DNA from: Acidobacteriota bacterium
GTDB taxonomy: Bacteria > Acidobacteriota > UBA6911
DNA: 61,600 nt
Direction: 5' to 3'
Assembly (NCBI GenBank): GCA_016934295.1
Contig: JAFGTD010000011.1
Span: 1-61,600 of the forward strand
Each line of letters begins with the position of its first letter. Within the stretch, counting starts at the first letter, position 1. Both the position numbers and the translations under genes were made by a program. The notes under the pieces are model-generated. The model did not search any database, was not told the DNA's origin, and was given only the letters and a program-made list of their open reading frames with translations. This document shows positions 10,232 to 20,103 of the stretch, piece after piece.

Positions 10232-12946
10232 GTGACGGTGGATATTTCCAAAATTATTCATCTGCTTGGCGATATGCTGGGACAGGTCATTTCCGAAATA
10301 GAATCCCCGGAAATTTTTAATGTCGAAGAAAGCACACGCTCCGACGCAAAGGCGCGGCGCGGAGGGGACCATGGCGCCGCCGCCCGGTTGCAGGGATCGA
10401 TCGCCTCCATGCCTATAGAGCATGCCCGGCCGGTAGCGTCCGCCTTTACCGTTTATTTCGATTTGGTGAACCTGGCGGAAGAACTTGTTGATACGAACCT
10501 GTTGATAGAGCGCGCAAACGAAGCGTATCCCCAGCCGTACGACGAATCGATCGGAGCTGCCGTGGCTGCCCTGAAGCAGCGCGGGGTGACTTCATCGGAT
10601 ATGGCCCGCCTGCTCGAATCCCTGTCTGTTGAATTGGTCCTGACCGCACACCCCACCGAGGCGCGGCGCCGTACCATTCACTCAAATTCCCGGCGCATAG
10701 GGCGTCTCCTCGAACAATCCCAGGATAAGAGATTGCCTCTTGCCCAAAGGGAACGCATTCTTGCTGCTTTGCATGCCCAGATCGTCCTTCTGTGGATGAC
10801 GGACCGCGCCCGTACGGCAAAGCCGGCCGTAACCGATGAAGTGCGCACCGGTCTGTACTTCATCGATACGACTCTGTGGGAGGTCGTTCCCCGTCTATAC
10901 GAGGACCTGGACAATGCACTGTCCGAGCACTTTCCGGAACTGCAGTGTGATCGCTCCTGGCTGCGCCTGGCCTCATGGATAGGCGGCGACCGCGACGGCA
11001 ATCCTTTTGTTACCGCCGAGGTGACGGCGGAGGCATTGCGGCTGCATCGCGGCCTGGCCGTTGAAAAGCACCGGGTTGCGTTGCAGGAATTGGCGCGTCA
11101 TCTCAGTATCAGCATTCATCGCATGCCTATGCCCGGTGCCCTGAAGGCATGGATCGACAGCCGGCGTCCGCTGCCGGAACATGTGTCTTATATCGAAAAG
11201 AGATACGCAACTGAACCTTATCGCCTGATATTTTCGCTTCTGGCCGCCGACCTGGCGGAAGCGTCCCGTGAAGATATGACCGGCAGGCTGCTCTCCAGCA
11301 AGCCGCATCGGGCTTTCGTGCAGCTGGACCGGTTAATGGAGCCGGTGCGAATTATTGCGTCCCATCTTCCTGCACGCCTGGCGAAAGATGAAATCCGTCT
11401 TCTTGAAAATCAACTCAGGGCATTTGGCCTGGCGGCCGCTCGCATGGATATCCGAGAAGACACCGCCGGATGGAATTCGGCTCTCGGAGAAGTTCTGCGG
11501 GCTCTCGAAATTGCACCCGAATTCGACAGCTTATCGGATGCGAACCGGTTGGAATTGTATTTAAACATGCTTGGCGACACCTTGCCGGAACTTTCCCCCC
11601 ATCCCGGCATCACTCCCGCCTCTGCCGAAACCTGGTCGCTGCTGCGCTTGATGGCGCGTGTGCGGTCGGTATATGGCGAGGAGCCGATCGGCGCCGTCAT
11701 TCTTTCAATGACGCATTCCGCGGCGGATGTTCTGGCTGTTCTGCTGATGCTGCGATGGGTCGGCTGCGACAGTCGCCAGCCTATCGTGCCGTTATTTGAG
11801 ACTATTGAGGATCTTGAATCCGCACCGGACATTCTGGACAAGCTGTTTTCCTCGGACATGTATCGTGCCCATCTGGAAACATGCAACAACGAACAGATTG
11901 TAATGATCGGCTATTCCGACAGCAATAAAGACGGCGGCTACCTGATGGCGAACTGGGCTCTCTACCGGGCACAGGAAGCCATCGCCCGCGTAGCAGAAAA
12001 ATATCGTATCCCATTGACCATCTTCCATGGCCGAGGCGGAACGATAGCGCGCGGCGGGGGACCTGCCAATCACGCGATACGGGCCCAGCCTCCCGGAAGC
12101 ATCCGGGGCAAATTTCGTTTGACCGAACAGGGTGAAATCATTGCCTCGCGCTACAGTAATAAAGATCTGGCACATCGTCATCTTGAACAGATAGTGCACG
12201 CGGTATTGCTGGCCTCCGCACCGGAAAGCGGTGACGCGAAGGAGGTGCCGGGCGTTTGGCGGGATGCGCTGCAGCGGGCATCCGTTGCCGCCCGCCGGGT
12301 TTATCGTGCCCTTGTATATGAAACCCCGGGCTTTATCGAATTCTGGCAGGCGGTAACCCCTCTGGATGAAATCAAACGTATGACGATCGGGTCGCGCCCC
12401 GCAACACGCAGCCATGTCGGGGAAGTCAATCAAATCCGCGCCATCCCCTGGGTCTTTTCCTGGATGCAGAGCCGCTTTAATCTGGCCGGTTGGTACAGTT
12501 TGGGAAGCGGACTTGCCGCCGTTGCAGATAAGAAATTGTTGCGCGAGATGTATGCCGCCTGGCCGTTTTTCAATACCTTGCTGGAGAATGCCGAAATGTC
12601 ATTGCTCAAGGCGGATATGGACATCGCGGCCTTGTATGTTCCTTTAGTGCCCGACCGGGCATCCGCAAGAAAGATTTTTTCACGGATTCGCGATGAGTTC
12701 CGACTCTCCTGCGAAACAGTGCTTACAATAAGCGGGCACAGCCGATTGCTGGAAGCCGACCCGGTTGCGCAGAATGCCGTACACTTGCGAAATCCCTACC
12801 TGGATCCGCTTAATTATCTGCAGGTCGAAATGCTCAGGCGGCTACGCTCGCTATCCGATTCTGAAGGCGCCGAGGCTGAAGCGCTGCGCGAGGTGGTCGT
12901 TTTGACGATTAACGGCATTGCCGCCGGCTTGCGCAGCACGGGATAA
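10232..12946 (+). CDS. ppc: phosphoenolpyruvate carboxylase
   Basis: A 904-residue cytosolic enzyme that carboxylates PEP with bicarbonate to oxaloacetate, refilling the TCA cycle. All family signatures are present in order: VLTAHPTEARRRT with the catalytic His near 138, WIGGDRDGNPFVT, GYSDSNKDGGYLMANW, FHGRGGTIARGGGP (the mobile Gly loop) and LTEQGEIIASRYS. Length is normal for bacterial PEPC. The start is GTG 10232, preceded by CGGGAG; no in-frame ATG fits better. It follows the broken GOR gene by 33 bases and precedes the phosphorylase gene by 246. The coding sequence looks richer in GC and in CGC arginine codons than the flanking genes, a feature shared with the phosphorylase, which may mean the pair arrived together by transfer. 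Confidence 0.97.
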   Translation: MTVDISKIIHLLGDMLGQVISEIESPEIFNVEESTRSDAKARRGGDHGAAARLQGSIASMPIEHARPVASAFTVYFDLVNLAEELVDTNLLIERANEAYPQPYDESIGAAVAALKQRGVTSSDMARLLESLSVELVLTAHPTEARRRTIHSNSRRIGRLLEQSQDKRLPLAQRERILAALHAQIVLLWMTDRARTAKPAVTDEVRTGLYFIDTTLWEVVPRLYEDLDNALSEHFPELQCDRSWLRLASWIGGDRDGNPFVTAEVTAEALRLHRGLAVEKHRVALQELARHLSISIHRMPMPGALKAWIDSRRPLPEHVSYIEKRYATEPYRLIFSLLAADLAEASREDMTGRLLSSKPHRAFVQLDRLMEPVRIIASHLPARLAKDEIRLLENQLRAFGLAAARMDIREDTAGWNSALGEVLRALEIAPEFDSLSDANRLELYLNMLGDTLPELSPHPGITPASAETWSLLRLMARVRSVYGEEPIGAVILSMTHSAADVLAVLLMLRWVGCDSRQPIVPLFETIEDLESAPDILDKLFSSDMYRAHLETCNNEQIVMIGYSDSNKDGGYLMANWALYRAQEAIARVAEKYRIPLTIFHGRGGTIARGGGPANHAIRAQPPGSIRGKFRLTEQGEIIASRYSNKDLAHRHLEQIVHAVLLASAPESGDAKEVPGVWRDALQRASVAARRVYRALVYETPGFIEFWQAVTPLDEIKRMTIGSRPATRSHVGEVNQIRAIPWVFSWMQSRFNLAGWYSLGSGLAAVADKKLLREMYAAWPFFNTLLENAEMSLLKADMDIAALYVPLVPDRASARKIFSRIRDEFRLSCETVLTISGHSRLLEADPVAQNAVHLRNPYLDPLNYLQVEMLRRLRSLSDSEGAEAEALREVVVLTINGIAAGLRSTG

Positions 12947-12954
12947 AAATAAAT

Positions 12955-12978
12955 CAGACCATGGCTGCCCATGGTCTG
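12955..12978. terminator. hairpin after ppc, possible terminator
   Basis: A perfect 10-bp stem (CAGACCATGG / CCATGGTCTG) with a 4-base loop starts 8 bases after the ppc stop. No T-run follows, so it may be a Rho-dependent end or an mRNA 3' stabiliser rather than a classical intrinsic terminator. Bases 12979-13192 downstream hold no further gene. Confidence 0.45.
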
Positions 12979-13192
12979 GCATTGCCCCGAACAACAGGAT
13001 AGAATTGTGTAGGGGGATCTCCGGATGCACCCGACCCCGTTTGCCATAAGAAGGCGCGCGGCTTTTGGTGAGAGTCTGCCGAACAGAATAAACGCATCCG
13101 CGGTGGGAGATGCTGTGTACAGAATCCAACGGTTCTAACGAAAACATCCTGCCGTTTCCATGCAGGTGCCTAAATTATAGACGAGGGAAAAT

Positions 13193-14881
13193 ATGCCGGT
13201 GAATAAATCTGTTGCCTACTTTTCAATGGAGATTGCCCTGGACCCGGCAATGCCGACCTATAGCGGTGGTTTGGGCGTGCTGGCCGGAGATACGCTGCGC
13301 GCCGCCGCGGACCGCAACCTGCCGATGGTTGCCGTTACCCTGCTGCATCGCAAAGGCTATTTCTCGCAATCGCTCAATGAGAACGGCTGGCAGACTGAAG
13401 CGCCGTGCGTATGGGAAATTTCCGACCGTGCCGAAGAATTGCCGCAGCGTGTTTCGGTGGCGATCGAGGGCCGCAAGGTGCAGTTGCGCGCTTGGCGATT
13501 CGATATATGCGGCGTCTCGGGAGGCCGGGTCCCCGTCTATCTGCTCGACACCGACCTGCCTGAAAACTCGGAATGGGATCGCCGGTTGACCGATCACCTT
13601 TACGGCGGAGACAAATGGTATCGGCTCTGCCAGGAAATTGTTCTGGGTATCGGCGGCGTGCGGATGCTTCGGGCGCTTGGCTACAATCAATTAAAGCGAT
13701 TCCACATGAACGAGGGGCACGCCGCGTTGCTGGCGTTGGAATTGCTGGACGAACAGGCGCAACAGGCCGGCCGCGGGGAATTCAACGACGAGGACCTGAT
13801 TGCCGTTCACGACCTGTGCGTGTTTACCACCCACACCCCGGTGCCGGCCGGACATGACAAGTTCCCGATGGAGTATGTATCCCGCGCGCTTGGACGCCCG
13901 GATATCGTGCGGCACCAGGGTGTATTCTGCTGCGAGGGCGAGCTGAATATGACATATCTCGCGCTGAACCTCAGCCACTACGTAAACGGAGTTGCCAAGA
14001 AACACGGCGAGGTTTCCCAGCACATGTTCGCACAATACAAAATTGACGCTATTACCAACGGTGTGCACGCGGCAACCTGGACCAGCGAGCCGTTTCAGGC
14101 ATTGTTCGACAGTCGTATCCCCGGGTGGCGTGATGACAGCTTCATGCTGCGCTATGCGCTGAATTTCCCGCAGAAGGAGATCTGGACCGCCCATCAGCAG
14201 GCGAAGGCAAAATTGCTGGAACGTATTCAAAGTGAGACAGGCGCCAAAATGGATCCGTATATCCTTACGCTGGGCTTCGCCCGCCGCGCCGCCACCTACA
14301 AACGCGCCGACCTGATCTTCCGCGACCTTGCGCGCCTCAAATCCATCGCAGAGAACACCCGCAAGTTTCAGATTGTTTTTGCCGGGAAGGCCCATCCGCA
14401 GGACCAGGAAGGCAAGAAGCTGATCCAGAGAGTCTGGCAGGCGAGCGAAACGCTGGGCGTCAGTGTTAACGTGGCCTATCTGTCCGACTACGGCTGGGAG
14501 CTCGGCCTGCTTATGACATCCGGAGTGGACGTTTGGCTGAACACACCCAAGCCGCCGATGGAAGCCTCGGGAACGAGCGGCATGAAAGCGGCCCTGAACG
14601 GCGTGCCGAGCCTGAGCATTCTGGATGGCTGGTGGATTGAAGGCTGTATCGAAGGAACGACCGGCTGGGCGATTGATTCCATTGCACCCGATGCCGAGGA
14701 CCGTACACCGCACGACGCCGAATCGCTTTACGATAAGCTCGAAAACGTCGTCATCCCGTTATACTATCAGGATCAAGACGGCTGGCTGGATATTATGCGC
14801 CACGCCATTGCATTGAACGGATCTTTTTTCAACACACAACGCATGTTATTGCAGTATGTCCTGAAAGCATACTTTGTATAA
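13193..14881 (+). CDS. alpha-glucan (glycogen/maltodextrin) phosphorylase, short GT35 type
   Basis: A 562-residue cytosolic GT35 enzyme that releases glucose-1-phosphate from alpha-1,4-glucan using pyridoxal phosphate. It opens with [20 protein letters not shown] and [13 protein letters not shown], typical of the short alpha-glucan phosphorylases that resemble glycogen synthase in layout, rather than the 800-residue GlgP/MalP type. The PLP/phosphate region reads [15 protein letters not shown], with the PLP lysine in SGMK. RBS GAGGG lies 6 bases before ATG 13193. Together with the ADP-glucose pyrophosphorylase downstream it suggests glycogen cycling; no glycogen synthase or branching enzyme is in this window. 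GC appears high, as in ppc. Confidence 0.93.
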   Translation: MPVNKSVAYFSMEIALDPAMPTYSGGLGVLAGDTLRAAADRNLPMVAVTLLHRKGYFSQSLNENGWQTEAPCVWEISDRAEELPQRVSVAIEGRKVQLRAWRFDICGVSGGRVPVYLLDTDLPENSEWDRRLTDHLYGGDKWYRLCQEIVLGIGGVRMLRALGYNQLKRFHMNEGHAALLALELLDEQAQQAGRGEFNDEDLIAVHDLCVFTTHTPVPAGHDKFPMEYVSRALGRPDIVRHQGVFCCEGELNMTYLALNLSHYVNGVAKKHGEVSQHMFAQYKIDAITNGVHAATWTSEPFQALFDSRIPGWRDDSFMLRYALNFPQKEIWTAHQQAKAKLLERIQSETGAKMDPYILTLGFARRAATYKRADLIFRDLARLKSIAENTRKFQIVFAGKAHPQDQEGKKLIQRVWQASETLGVSVNVAYLSDYGWELGLLMTSGVDVWLNTPKPPMEASGTSGMKAALNGVPSLSILDGWWIEGCIEGTTGWAIDSIAPDAEDRTPHDAESLYDKLENVVIPLYYQDQDGWLDIMRHAIALNGSFFNTQRMLLQYVLKAYFV

Positions 14882-15059
14882 GAATTCCCGTTGATGCATT
14901 TCTTCAAAAAGATGTCCTGCGTCATTAAACATATTTTACCTCCGCAAAATAGGATAATATGCATCCTATAGGTCGATAACACCTTCCGGAGAGGGATTTT
15001 ACGGGGCTCCGATTTCCGATGTTTCCGGTATTCATTCCCGACTGTGAATGGAAGGATCT

Positions 15060-16292
15060 ATGAAAGGTATTAAATCGTTAAGGGAAACTCTAACCTTCGT
15101 CCTGGCGGGGGGGCAGGGGGAGAGACTGAATCCTTTGACCCGTGGGCGCAGCAAGCCGGCTGTTCCCTTTGGGGGACACTATCGAATTATCGACTTTACC
15201 CTTTCAAATTGCGTCAATTCGGGCCTCATGCGTATATTTGTCCTGACGCAGTACCGGAGCCTGTCCCTCGATCGACACCTGAAATGGGGTTGGAATATCT
15301 TCTCCAGAGCCGCCGGTGAGTTCCTTTTTACGGTTCCACCGCAGTTTCGAACGGCAACCAGCTGGTACAAGGGAACCGCGGATGCCGTTTTCCAGAATAT
15401 TGATATATTGGAGCAATGGAAACCCTCGCGCGTTCTGATTCTTGGCGGCGACCATATATACAAGATGGATTACAGCCGGATGATCGAGGCCCATATGCAG
15501 ACCGGGGCTACCGTTACTGTGGCAACGGTGGACTTCGACAGGGCTGCTGCCGGTCGAATGGGAGTTCTGGGGACCGACGATCAAAACCGGATTCTGAGTT
15601 TTGAAGAGAAACCCGAAAATCCGAAACCCATTCCCGGCCGGACGGATTTATCCAGAGTCAATATGGGAGTGTACGTTTTTGAGACCGAGACGCTGTGTAA
15701 AGCCATATCGGAGGACTCTCAACTTGACAGTTCCCACGATTTCGGGCGAGATATCATTCCCGGCCTTATAAAGGACAAAAAAATTTATGCCTATCCGTTT
15801 GTCGATGAAAACCGCAAGGAGATAAACTACTGGCGCGATATCGGGACGCTGGATTCCTACTACGAAGCCAGCATGGATCTGATAAAGACAAATCCCCTGT
15901 TCAACTTATACGATACGTCCTTCCCGGTACTAAGCTTTTCCGATCTTCGCCCCCCGGTGAAAACGGTTTTTGCCGGCGAGGAAGAAAACCGCATCGGCAT
16001 TGCGCTGGATTCGCTTGTCTGCAACGGCTGCATCATCAGCGGAGGTCGTGTGGAGAGATCCATCCTTTCTCCGGATGTTCGGATCAATTCTTTTTCGCTG
16101 GTGCAGGATTCAATCCTGTTCGATAGGGTAAATGTCGGACGCAATGCCCGCGTCCGCCGGGCTATTATCGATAAGGATGTTAAAATCCCTCCCGGCTTTT
16201 CAATCGGCTACGACCGCAAAAAGGATGCGGAGCGGTTCACGGTTACTGACAGTGGTATTGTTGTCATTCCCAAGGGTGAGAAGATTGATTGA
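15060..16292 (+). CDS. glgC: glucose-1-phosphate adenylyltransferase (ADP-glucose pyrophosphorylase)
   Basis: About 410 residues; makes ADP-glucose from glucose-1-phosphate and ATP, the committed step of bacterial glycogen synthesis. The N-terminal nucleotidyltransferase domain begins with LAGGQGERLNPLTRGRSKPA and GGHYRIIDFTLSNC. WYKGTADAVFQN and LGGDHIYKMDYSRMI follow, and then WRDIGTLDSYYEASMDL, all family hallmarks. The C-terminal left-handed beta-helix runs from about residue 310 (ISGGRVERSILSPDVRI). I prefer ATG 15060, with GGAAGG 6 bases upstream, over an ATG 12 bases earlier. The 178 bases before it contain no gene. It is the sequential partner of the phosphorylase upstream. Confidence 0.96.
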   Translation: MKGIKSLRETLTFVLAGGQGERLNPLTRGRSKPAVPFGGHYRIIDFTLSNCVNSGLMRIFVLTQYRSLSLDRHLKWGWNIFSRAAGEFLFTVPPQFRTATSWYKGTADAVFQNIDILEQWKPSRVLILGGDHIYKMDYSRMIEAHMQTGATVTVATVDFDRAAAGRMGVLGTDDQNRILSFEEKPENPKPIPGRTDLSRVNMGVYVFETETLCKAISEDSQLDSSHDFGRDIIPGLIKDKKIYAYPFVDENRKEINYWRDIGTLDSYYEASMDLIKTNPLFNLYDTSFPVLSFSDLRPPVKTVFAGEEENRIGIALDSLVCNGCIISGGRVERSILSPDVRINSFSLVQDSILFDRVNVGRNARVRRAIIDKDVKIPPGFSIGYDRKKDAERFTVTDSGIVVIPKGEKID

Positions 16293-16338
16293 TAATAAAT
16301 AGATTCTCCTCATTGCTTCGGACAGGTGCATATATTCA

Positions 16339-16368
16339 TTCAACAAACGTGAGAGCAATCATTATAAG
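16339..16368 (+). promoter_or_regulatory. possible sigma70-like promoter for the permease gene
   Basis: TTCAAC, an 18-base spacer, then TATAAG, about 85 bases before the permease start. The match is partial and unsupported by anything else; the surrounding 160-base spacer is AT-rich and has no gene. Confidence 0.3.
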
Positions 16369-16452
16369 CAACTGTGTGATGTCTACCGCCATCGTAATAT
16401 TATCAATAACAAATTCAACCTTTCCGCTGATGAGTAACAGGGAGTTACGAAT

Positions 16453-18615
16453 ATGGATATAAAATCCATCTCGCGAAAGGTAACCGGCAGATTTCGCGCC
16501 AACGGCACACAGCCGGCTCGTTTTGGCACATTCTCAGGAGTTTTCACGCCGGACCTTCTATGCATTCTTGGCGTCATAATGTATCTCAGACTTGGGTGGG
16601 TTGTCGGAAACACCGGTCTGCTGGGGGCTTTGGCTATAATTGTAATGGCTAAAGCCGTCACAATCTGCACCGGCCTGTCAATGTCATCCATCACGACAAA
16701 CATCAAGATCGGTCCGGGCGGGGCCTATTCCATCATCTCAAAATCACTCGGCTTGGAAGCCGGCGGCAGTATAGGGATTCCCTTTTATATATCACAGACC
16801 TTATCGGTCTCTTTATATATAGTCGGCTTCACAAGTGGGTGGATCCGGGCATTTCCTTCACACCCACCGATATTGGTTTCACTTCTTACATGGCTTCTAT
16901 TGCTGGGAATTTCCTACATAAGCGCTCATTTTGCGATAAAGATACAATATGTAATCATGGGGATCATCGGGCTGTCACTCTTTTCTTTCTTTTTAACCCC
17001 CAACAGACCCATCCCGGAAATACCGATGCTCGGCAGCTTTGAGGATGGAGGCTTCTGGGCTACGTTCGCAATCTTCTTCCCGGCGGTAACGGGAATCATG
17101 GCGGGATCAAACATGTCAGGAGAGCTGGTTAATCCACGCAGATCCATCCCCATGGGGACGTTAAGTTCCATTGGCGTCGCTATGATTATCTACGTTGCAT
17201 TGGCTTATATGTCTGCCCGATACATTCCTACGGGTGAGTTGCAGTCCAACTTTACTGCAATGGTTGATAATGCCCTCATGCCTTCGCTGGTATTGTGCGG
17301 GATATTGGCGGCAACATTCTCGTCGGCATTGGCAAGTCTTGTCGGCGCCCCAAGGATACTGTCGGCATTGGCCGAACAGAAGACAGTTCCCTTGTCCAAA
17401 TTCTTTTCGGTAAAAGCAGCCAATAACGAACCGCGCAACGCCACTATCTTTACCGGCGTGATTATTCTCGTATCAATCCTTATGGGCGACCTCAATGCGC
17501 TGGCATCTTTGATCACCATGTTTTTCCTTATTACTTACGGGACCTTGAACCTGGTGGTGTTTTTGCAGCAGAACATGAATATGATCAGTTTTCGACCGAC
17601 ATTTAAAGTGCCAAAAGTCGTCCCCCTGGCTGGGGCGGCAAGCTGCCTGTTAATCATGTTTCTGATCAACCCGGTTTTCAGCTTCATTGCCATCATTACT
17701 ATAGTTTTCCTTTACGGTTGGCTGACTCGCCGGGGATTACAGGCTGATTGGGGGGATATCCGTGGCGGTATGTTCCTGGTGCTGGCGGAAAGGGCGTCGC
17801 GTCTGGCGGCCAAGTTCCCGCGTCATCAGATTTCGTGGAAACCGGACCTGTTGATTCCGATTGACGATCCGAAAGTATGGAGCGGCTCTCTACTGTTTAT
17901 TCGCAGCATAACCCATCCTTCCGGAAGCATATTCGCTTTCACGGTTAAAGATACCGACGTTGAACAAACCAATACAGATCTGAAGGAACTTCTGGCACCG
18001 CTGTCCAGGGAGCAAATACTTATCAACTCCACCGTGATCGAAGACGGTCGGTTTCTGCATGGGGCAAAAATGGTCATTCAAACACTCCGTGGAGGTACCT
18101 TGCGTCCCAACAGCCTGTTTCTCACTGCAGGCAGCAACTCCCAGAAGGACGCCAATATTATCCAACTCGCTAAATACGCTGCCCAATCAAAACTTGGAAT
18201 CATCCTTCTCAATCAACATCCACGCGTAGCCTTTGGAGTTCAGAAGGACGTCAATATATGGCTCAGGGATGAGAGCCCCAACTGGCATCTGGCCATGTTG
18301 ATCGCGCTGCAGATCCACCAGAACTGGGACGGCCGATTGAACCTGATTACGGTTTCGCCTGACAAGTCGCAAAAAAAACGTCTTTATGCTTTTTTGGAAT
18401 ACCTGTCCGATCAGGCGCGTTTGCCCTCTATTACCGAGCTCTGTGTTCTTGAGGGAAAATTCCTTGAAGCAATGCCCGATGCACCCAGAGCGGACATTAA
18501 CATCTTTGGTATAGCACCAGAGATATCCTTGGATTTAGTGCGTCGTATTGGTGCGACGGCCAACTCATCCTGTCTTTTTGTCGGAGATTCCGGCCAGGAG
18601 AGTGTGCTCGTGTGA
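16453..18615 (+). CDS. cation-chloride-cotransporter-like (SLC12/APC) permease
   Basis: A 720-residue membrane protein. Residues about 25-455 form an APC-fold domain with about 12 hydrophobic segments, opening with FGTFSGVFTPDLLCILGVIM, the entry motif of SLC12-type cotransporters, followed by GPGGAYSIISKSLGLEAGG and MSGELVNPRRSIPMGTL. Residues about 460-720 form a soluble C-terminal domain as in cation-chloride cotransporters (HPSGSIFAF; QKDVNIWLRDE). Eukaryotic relatives move Na/K with chloride; bacterial substrates are mostly untested, so ion or amino acid transport linked to osmotic balance is inference. A paralogue with the same opening motif forms the N-terminus of the giant gene at 26289-31352. 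Its last 119 bases overlap the 3' end of the convergent MscS gene. RBS GGGAG lies 7 bases before the ATG. Confidence 0.88.
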   Translation: MDIKSISRKVTGRFRANGTQPARFGTFSGVFTPDLLCILGVIMYLRLGWVVGNTGLLGALAIIVMAKAVTICTGLSMSSITTNIKIGPGGAYSIISKSLGLEAGGSIGIPFYISQTLSVSLYIVGFTSGWIRAFPSHPPILVSLLTWLLLLGISYISAHFAIKIQYVIMGIIGLSLFSFFLTPNRPIPEIPMLGSFEDGGFWATFAIFFPAVTGIMAGSNMSGELVNPRRSIPMGTLSSIGVAMIIYVALAYMSARYIPTGELQSNFTAMVDNALMPSLVLCGILAATFSSALASLVGAPRILSALAEQKTVPLSKFFSVKAANNEPRNATIFTGVIILVSILMGDLNALASLITMFFLITYGTLNLVVFLQQNMNMISFRPTFKVPKVVPLAGAASCLLIMFLINPVFSFIAIITIVFLYGWLTRRGLQADWGDIRGGMFLVLAERASRLAAKFPRHQISWKPDLLIPIDDPKVWSGSLLFIRSITHPSGSIFAFTVKDTDVEQTNTDLKELLAPLSREQILINSTVIEDGRFLHGAKMVIQTLRGGTLRPNSLFLTAGSNSQKDANIIQLAKYAAQSKLGIILLNQHPRVAFGVQKDVNIWLRDESPNWHLAMLIALQIHQNWDGRLNLITVSPDKSQKKRLYAFLEYLSDQARLPSITELCVLEGKFLEAMPDAPRADINIFGIAPEISLDLVRRIGATANSSCLFVGDSGQESVLV

Positions 18616-19579
18616 AAAATGCGGGCCAGATATCCGTTTTTGACGTGGAGATATTATCCGCCCGGGCGCCTGGTTTGCCCTCCACCGTGTTGTCATAGAA
18701 ACGCTGGGTCGGGTATGCAAAGTCTATGTCATCTTCGGTTGAAAAAGCCTGGAGGATATCCTCCCAAATGTTTTGTGTCGTTCCCCGCCGCTTCCTCGGA
18801 TCGCACAGATGTCGAATGGTCAGCAAAACGCCGCAGTCTTGAACAGAGGTGTAAACGGTCGGAGTCAGCGTAGTGTAGAAGATCATGAACCTGCGCGCCG
18901 CTTTGAGAAGGCGGTCCGCCGCGGCCTGGCTCATTTCCTCCCCGTGCTTGTTGGCGATGTCCATGAGCAGCTTTTTGGCCTTGCGCCAATTGCTCTCAAA
19001 GGTGACAAGCACCGGGATCTCGTTCCATATGTGCTGGAATCCCTTGCTGTAGTTGGCCGGGTTGTCGCTGAAAATTCGCCCGTTATTCACGTGGACTATG
19101 CGGCCCGTGCTCTGGTCCGCATCCACCCAGTTTCCGATTTCGAGCAGCGTGAACTGGAAAATGCGAAGGTCGATGACATCACCGGCCATATCCCCGATCT
19201 GCACGCGATCCCCGACTTCAAACGGGTGGCGCCAGATAATGAAGATCCAGCCGACGAAATTTGCGACAAGCTCTTTGAGCGCTATGGCCAGCCCGGCCGA
19301 TAGGATGCCGAAATAGGTTACAAGCGAACCGACGCCTTCCAGCCAGATCCGCGCCACCAGGATGGTTGCTATTATAACCGTGAAGTACAGACTTGTCTTT
19401 TTCCACCGATAGCGGATTTTGATGTCGACCCAGCGGCGGAACGCCACGGCCAGGACTATCCAGCGTATCGCGGCGAATCCCACGATAATAAGAAACGAAG
19501 CCAGCAGTTTCCCCGATGTAATGGCTTCGATGCCGGTGTGCTTCTGCAACCATTCCGTCAACGGCTGTGATATCTCCAT
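18497..19579 (-). CDS. mechanosensitive channel, MscS family
   Basis: A 360-residue inner-membrane channel. Three hydrophobic segments lie within residues 20-115, the third carrying the Gly/Ala-rich pore helix (TYFGILSAGLAIALKELVAN). The MscS beta domain follows (HPFEVGDRVQIGDMAGDVID; VHVNNGRIFSDNPANYSKGF), then the alpha/beta vestibule to about 315. MscS proteins open under membrane tension and release solutes on hypo-osmotic shock. The last 40 or so residues after FYDNTVEGKPG are basic, unstructured-looking and encoded antisense to the 3' end of the convergent permease, so they may be a recent read-through tail. Pairing with a cotransporter gene is repeated at 25585-31352. Stop at 18497, ATG at 19579. 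Confidence 0.92.
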   Translation of the reverse strand: MEISQPLTEWLQKHTGIEAITSGKLLASFLIIVGFAAIRWIVLAVAFRRWVDIKIRYRWKKTSLYFTVIIATILVARIWLEGVGSLVTYFGILSAGLAIALKELVANFVGWIFIIWRHPFEVGDRVQIGDMAGDVIDLRIFQFTLLEIGNWVDADQSTGRIVHVNNGRIFSDNPANYSKGFQHIWNEIPVLVTFESNWRKAKKLLMDIANKHGEEMSQAAADRLLKAARRFMIFYTTLTPTVYTSVQDCGVLLTIRHLCDPRKRRGTTQNIWEDILQAFSTEDDIDFAYPTQRFYDNTVEGKPGARADNISTSKTDIWPAFFTRAHSPGRNLRQKDRMSWPSHQYDALNPRISLVLYQRC

Positions 19580-19614
19580 TACAACCCCGGATGAATCATG
19601 TTCCAGTCAGAAGG

Positions 19615-20103
19615 TTATATTCCCTTAACATATATGTTTTTTGAATCTCCCGGTGCGTAAAAATCTTTCAGTGTTGCTTCGAGTCGATAGGCGTTGTTGA
19701 TGTAAAATGCCCGGGTGGGCGCATACTGATTCCGCGAAGAGGTCTCCACATAAATACGGCGCCCGTTCATTGCATGGATCGCTTCTTCGCTTTTCTTGAG
19801 AAGCTCTTTGCCGATCCTTTGCCCGCGGAGATCCTGATCCACGGCGATCCAGTAGAGATCAAAGCTGCATTGCGTTCCGGAAATCGGCCCGAAACACGCA
19901 TAGCCGACCGTCCGGCCGTTCATTTCGGCGAAAATGAAAAAATAGCCGCTTTTTTCTCCTTTTGAAATCCGGTCGTCGACAAGTTCCGCCGCTATGTCTA
20001 TTTCTTCGGGATTAAAAAAACCGCTCGATTCCGCTATCTTTCGTACTTTGTCCGAGTCGGCAGGCTCCACTTTGTAACGGTATTCAATTCTTGCCGCTTT
20101 CAA
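19615..20103 (-). CDS. GNAT-family N-acetyltransferase, last gene of the kamA operon
   Basis: A 162-residue acetyl-CoA-dependent acetyltransferase. The acetyl-CoA loop reads DQDLRGQRIGKELLKKSEEA, and YVETSSRNQYAPTRAFYINN is the usual C-terminal strand and helix. I place the start at TTG 20103, with AGAGGA about 8 bases upstream, overlapping the previous gene's end by 20 bases. A longer frame starting upstream at 20178 would have no RBS. Position at the end of a lysine 2,3-aminomutase operon suggests it could play the AblB role, acetylating beta-lysine at the epsilon amine, but a second GNAT domain exists in the upstream gene and substrate assignment is inference. Confidence 0.85.
   Translation of the reverse strand: MKAARIEYRYKVEPADSDKVRKIAESSGFFNPEEIDIAAELVDDRISKGEKSGYFFIFAEMNGRTVGYACFGPISGTQCSFDLYWIAVDQDLRGQRIGKELLKKSEEAIHAMNGRRIYVETSSRNQYAPTRAFYINNAYRLEATLKDFYAPGDSKNIYVKGI

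Noticed and set aside
13691..14713. Open frame of 340 codons on the - strand
   Set aside because: Antisense to the alpha-glucan phosphorylase gene; long only because of the high GC there.
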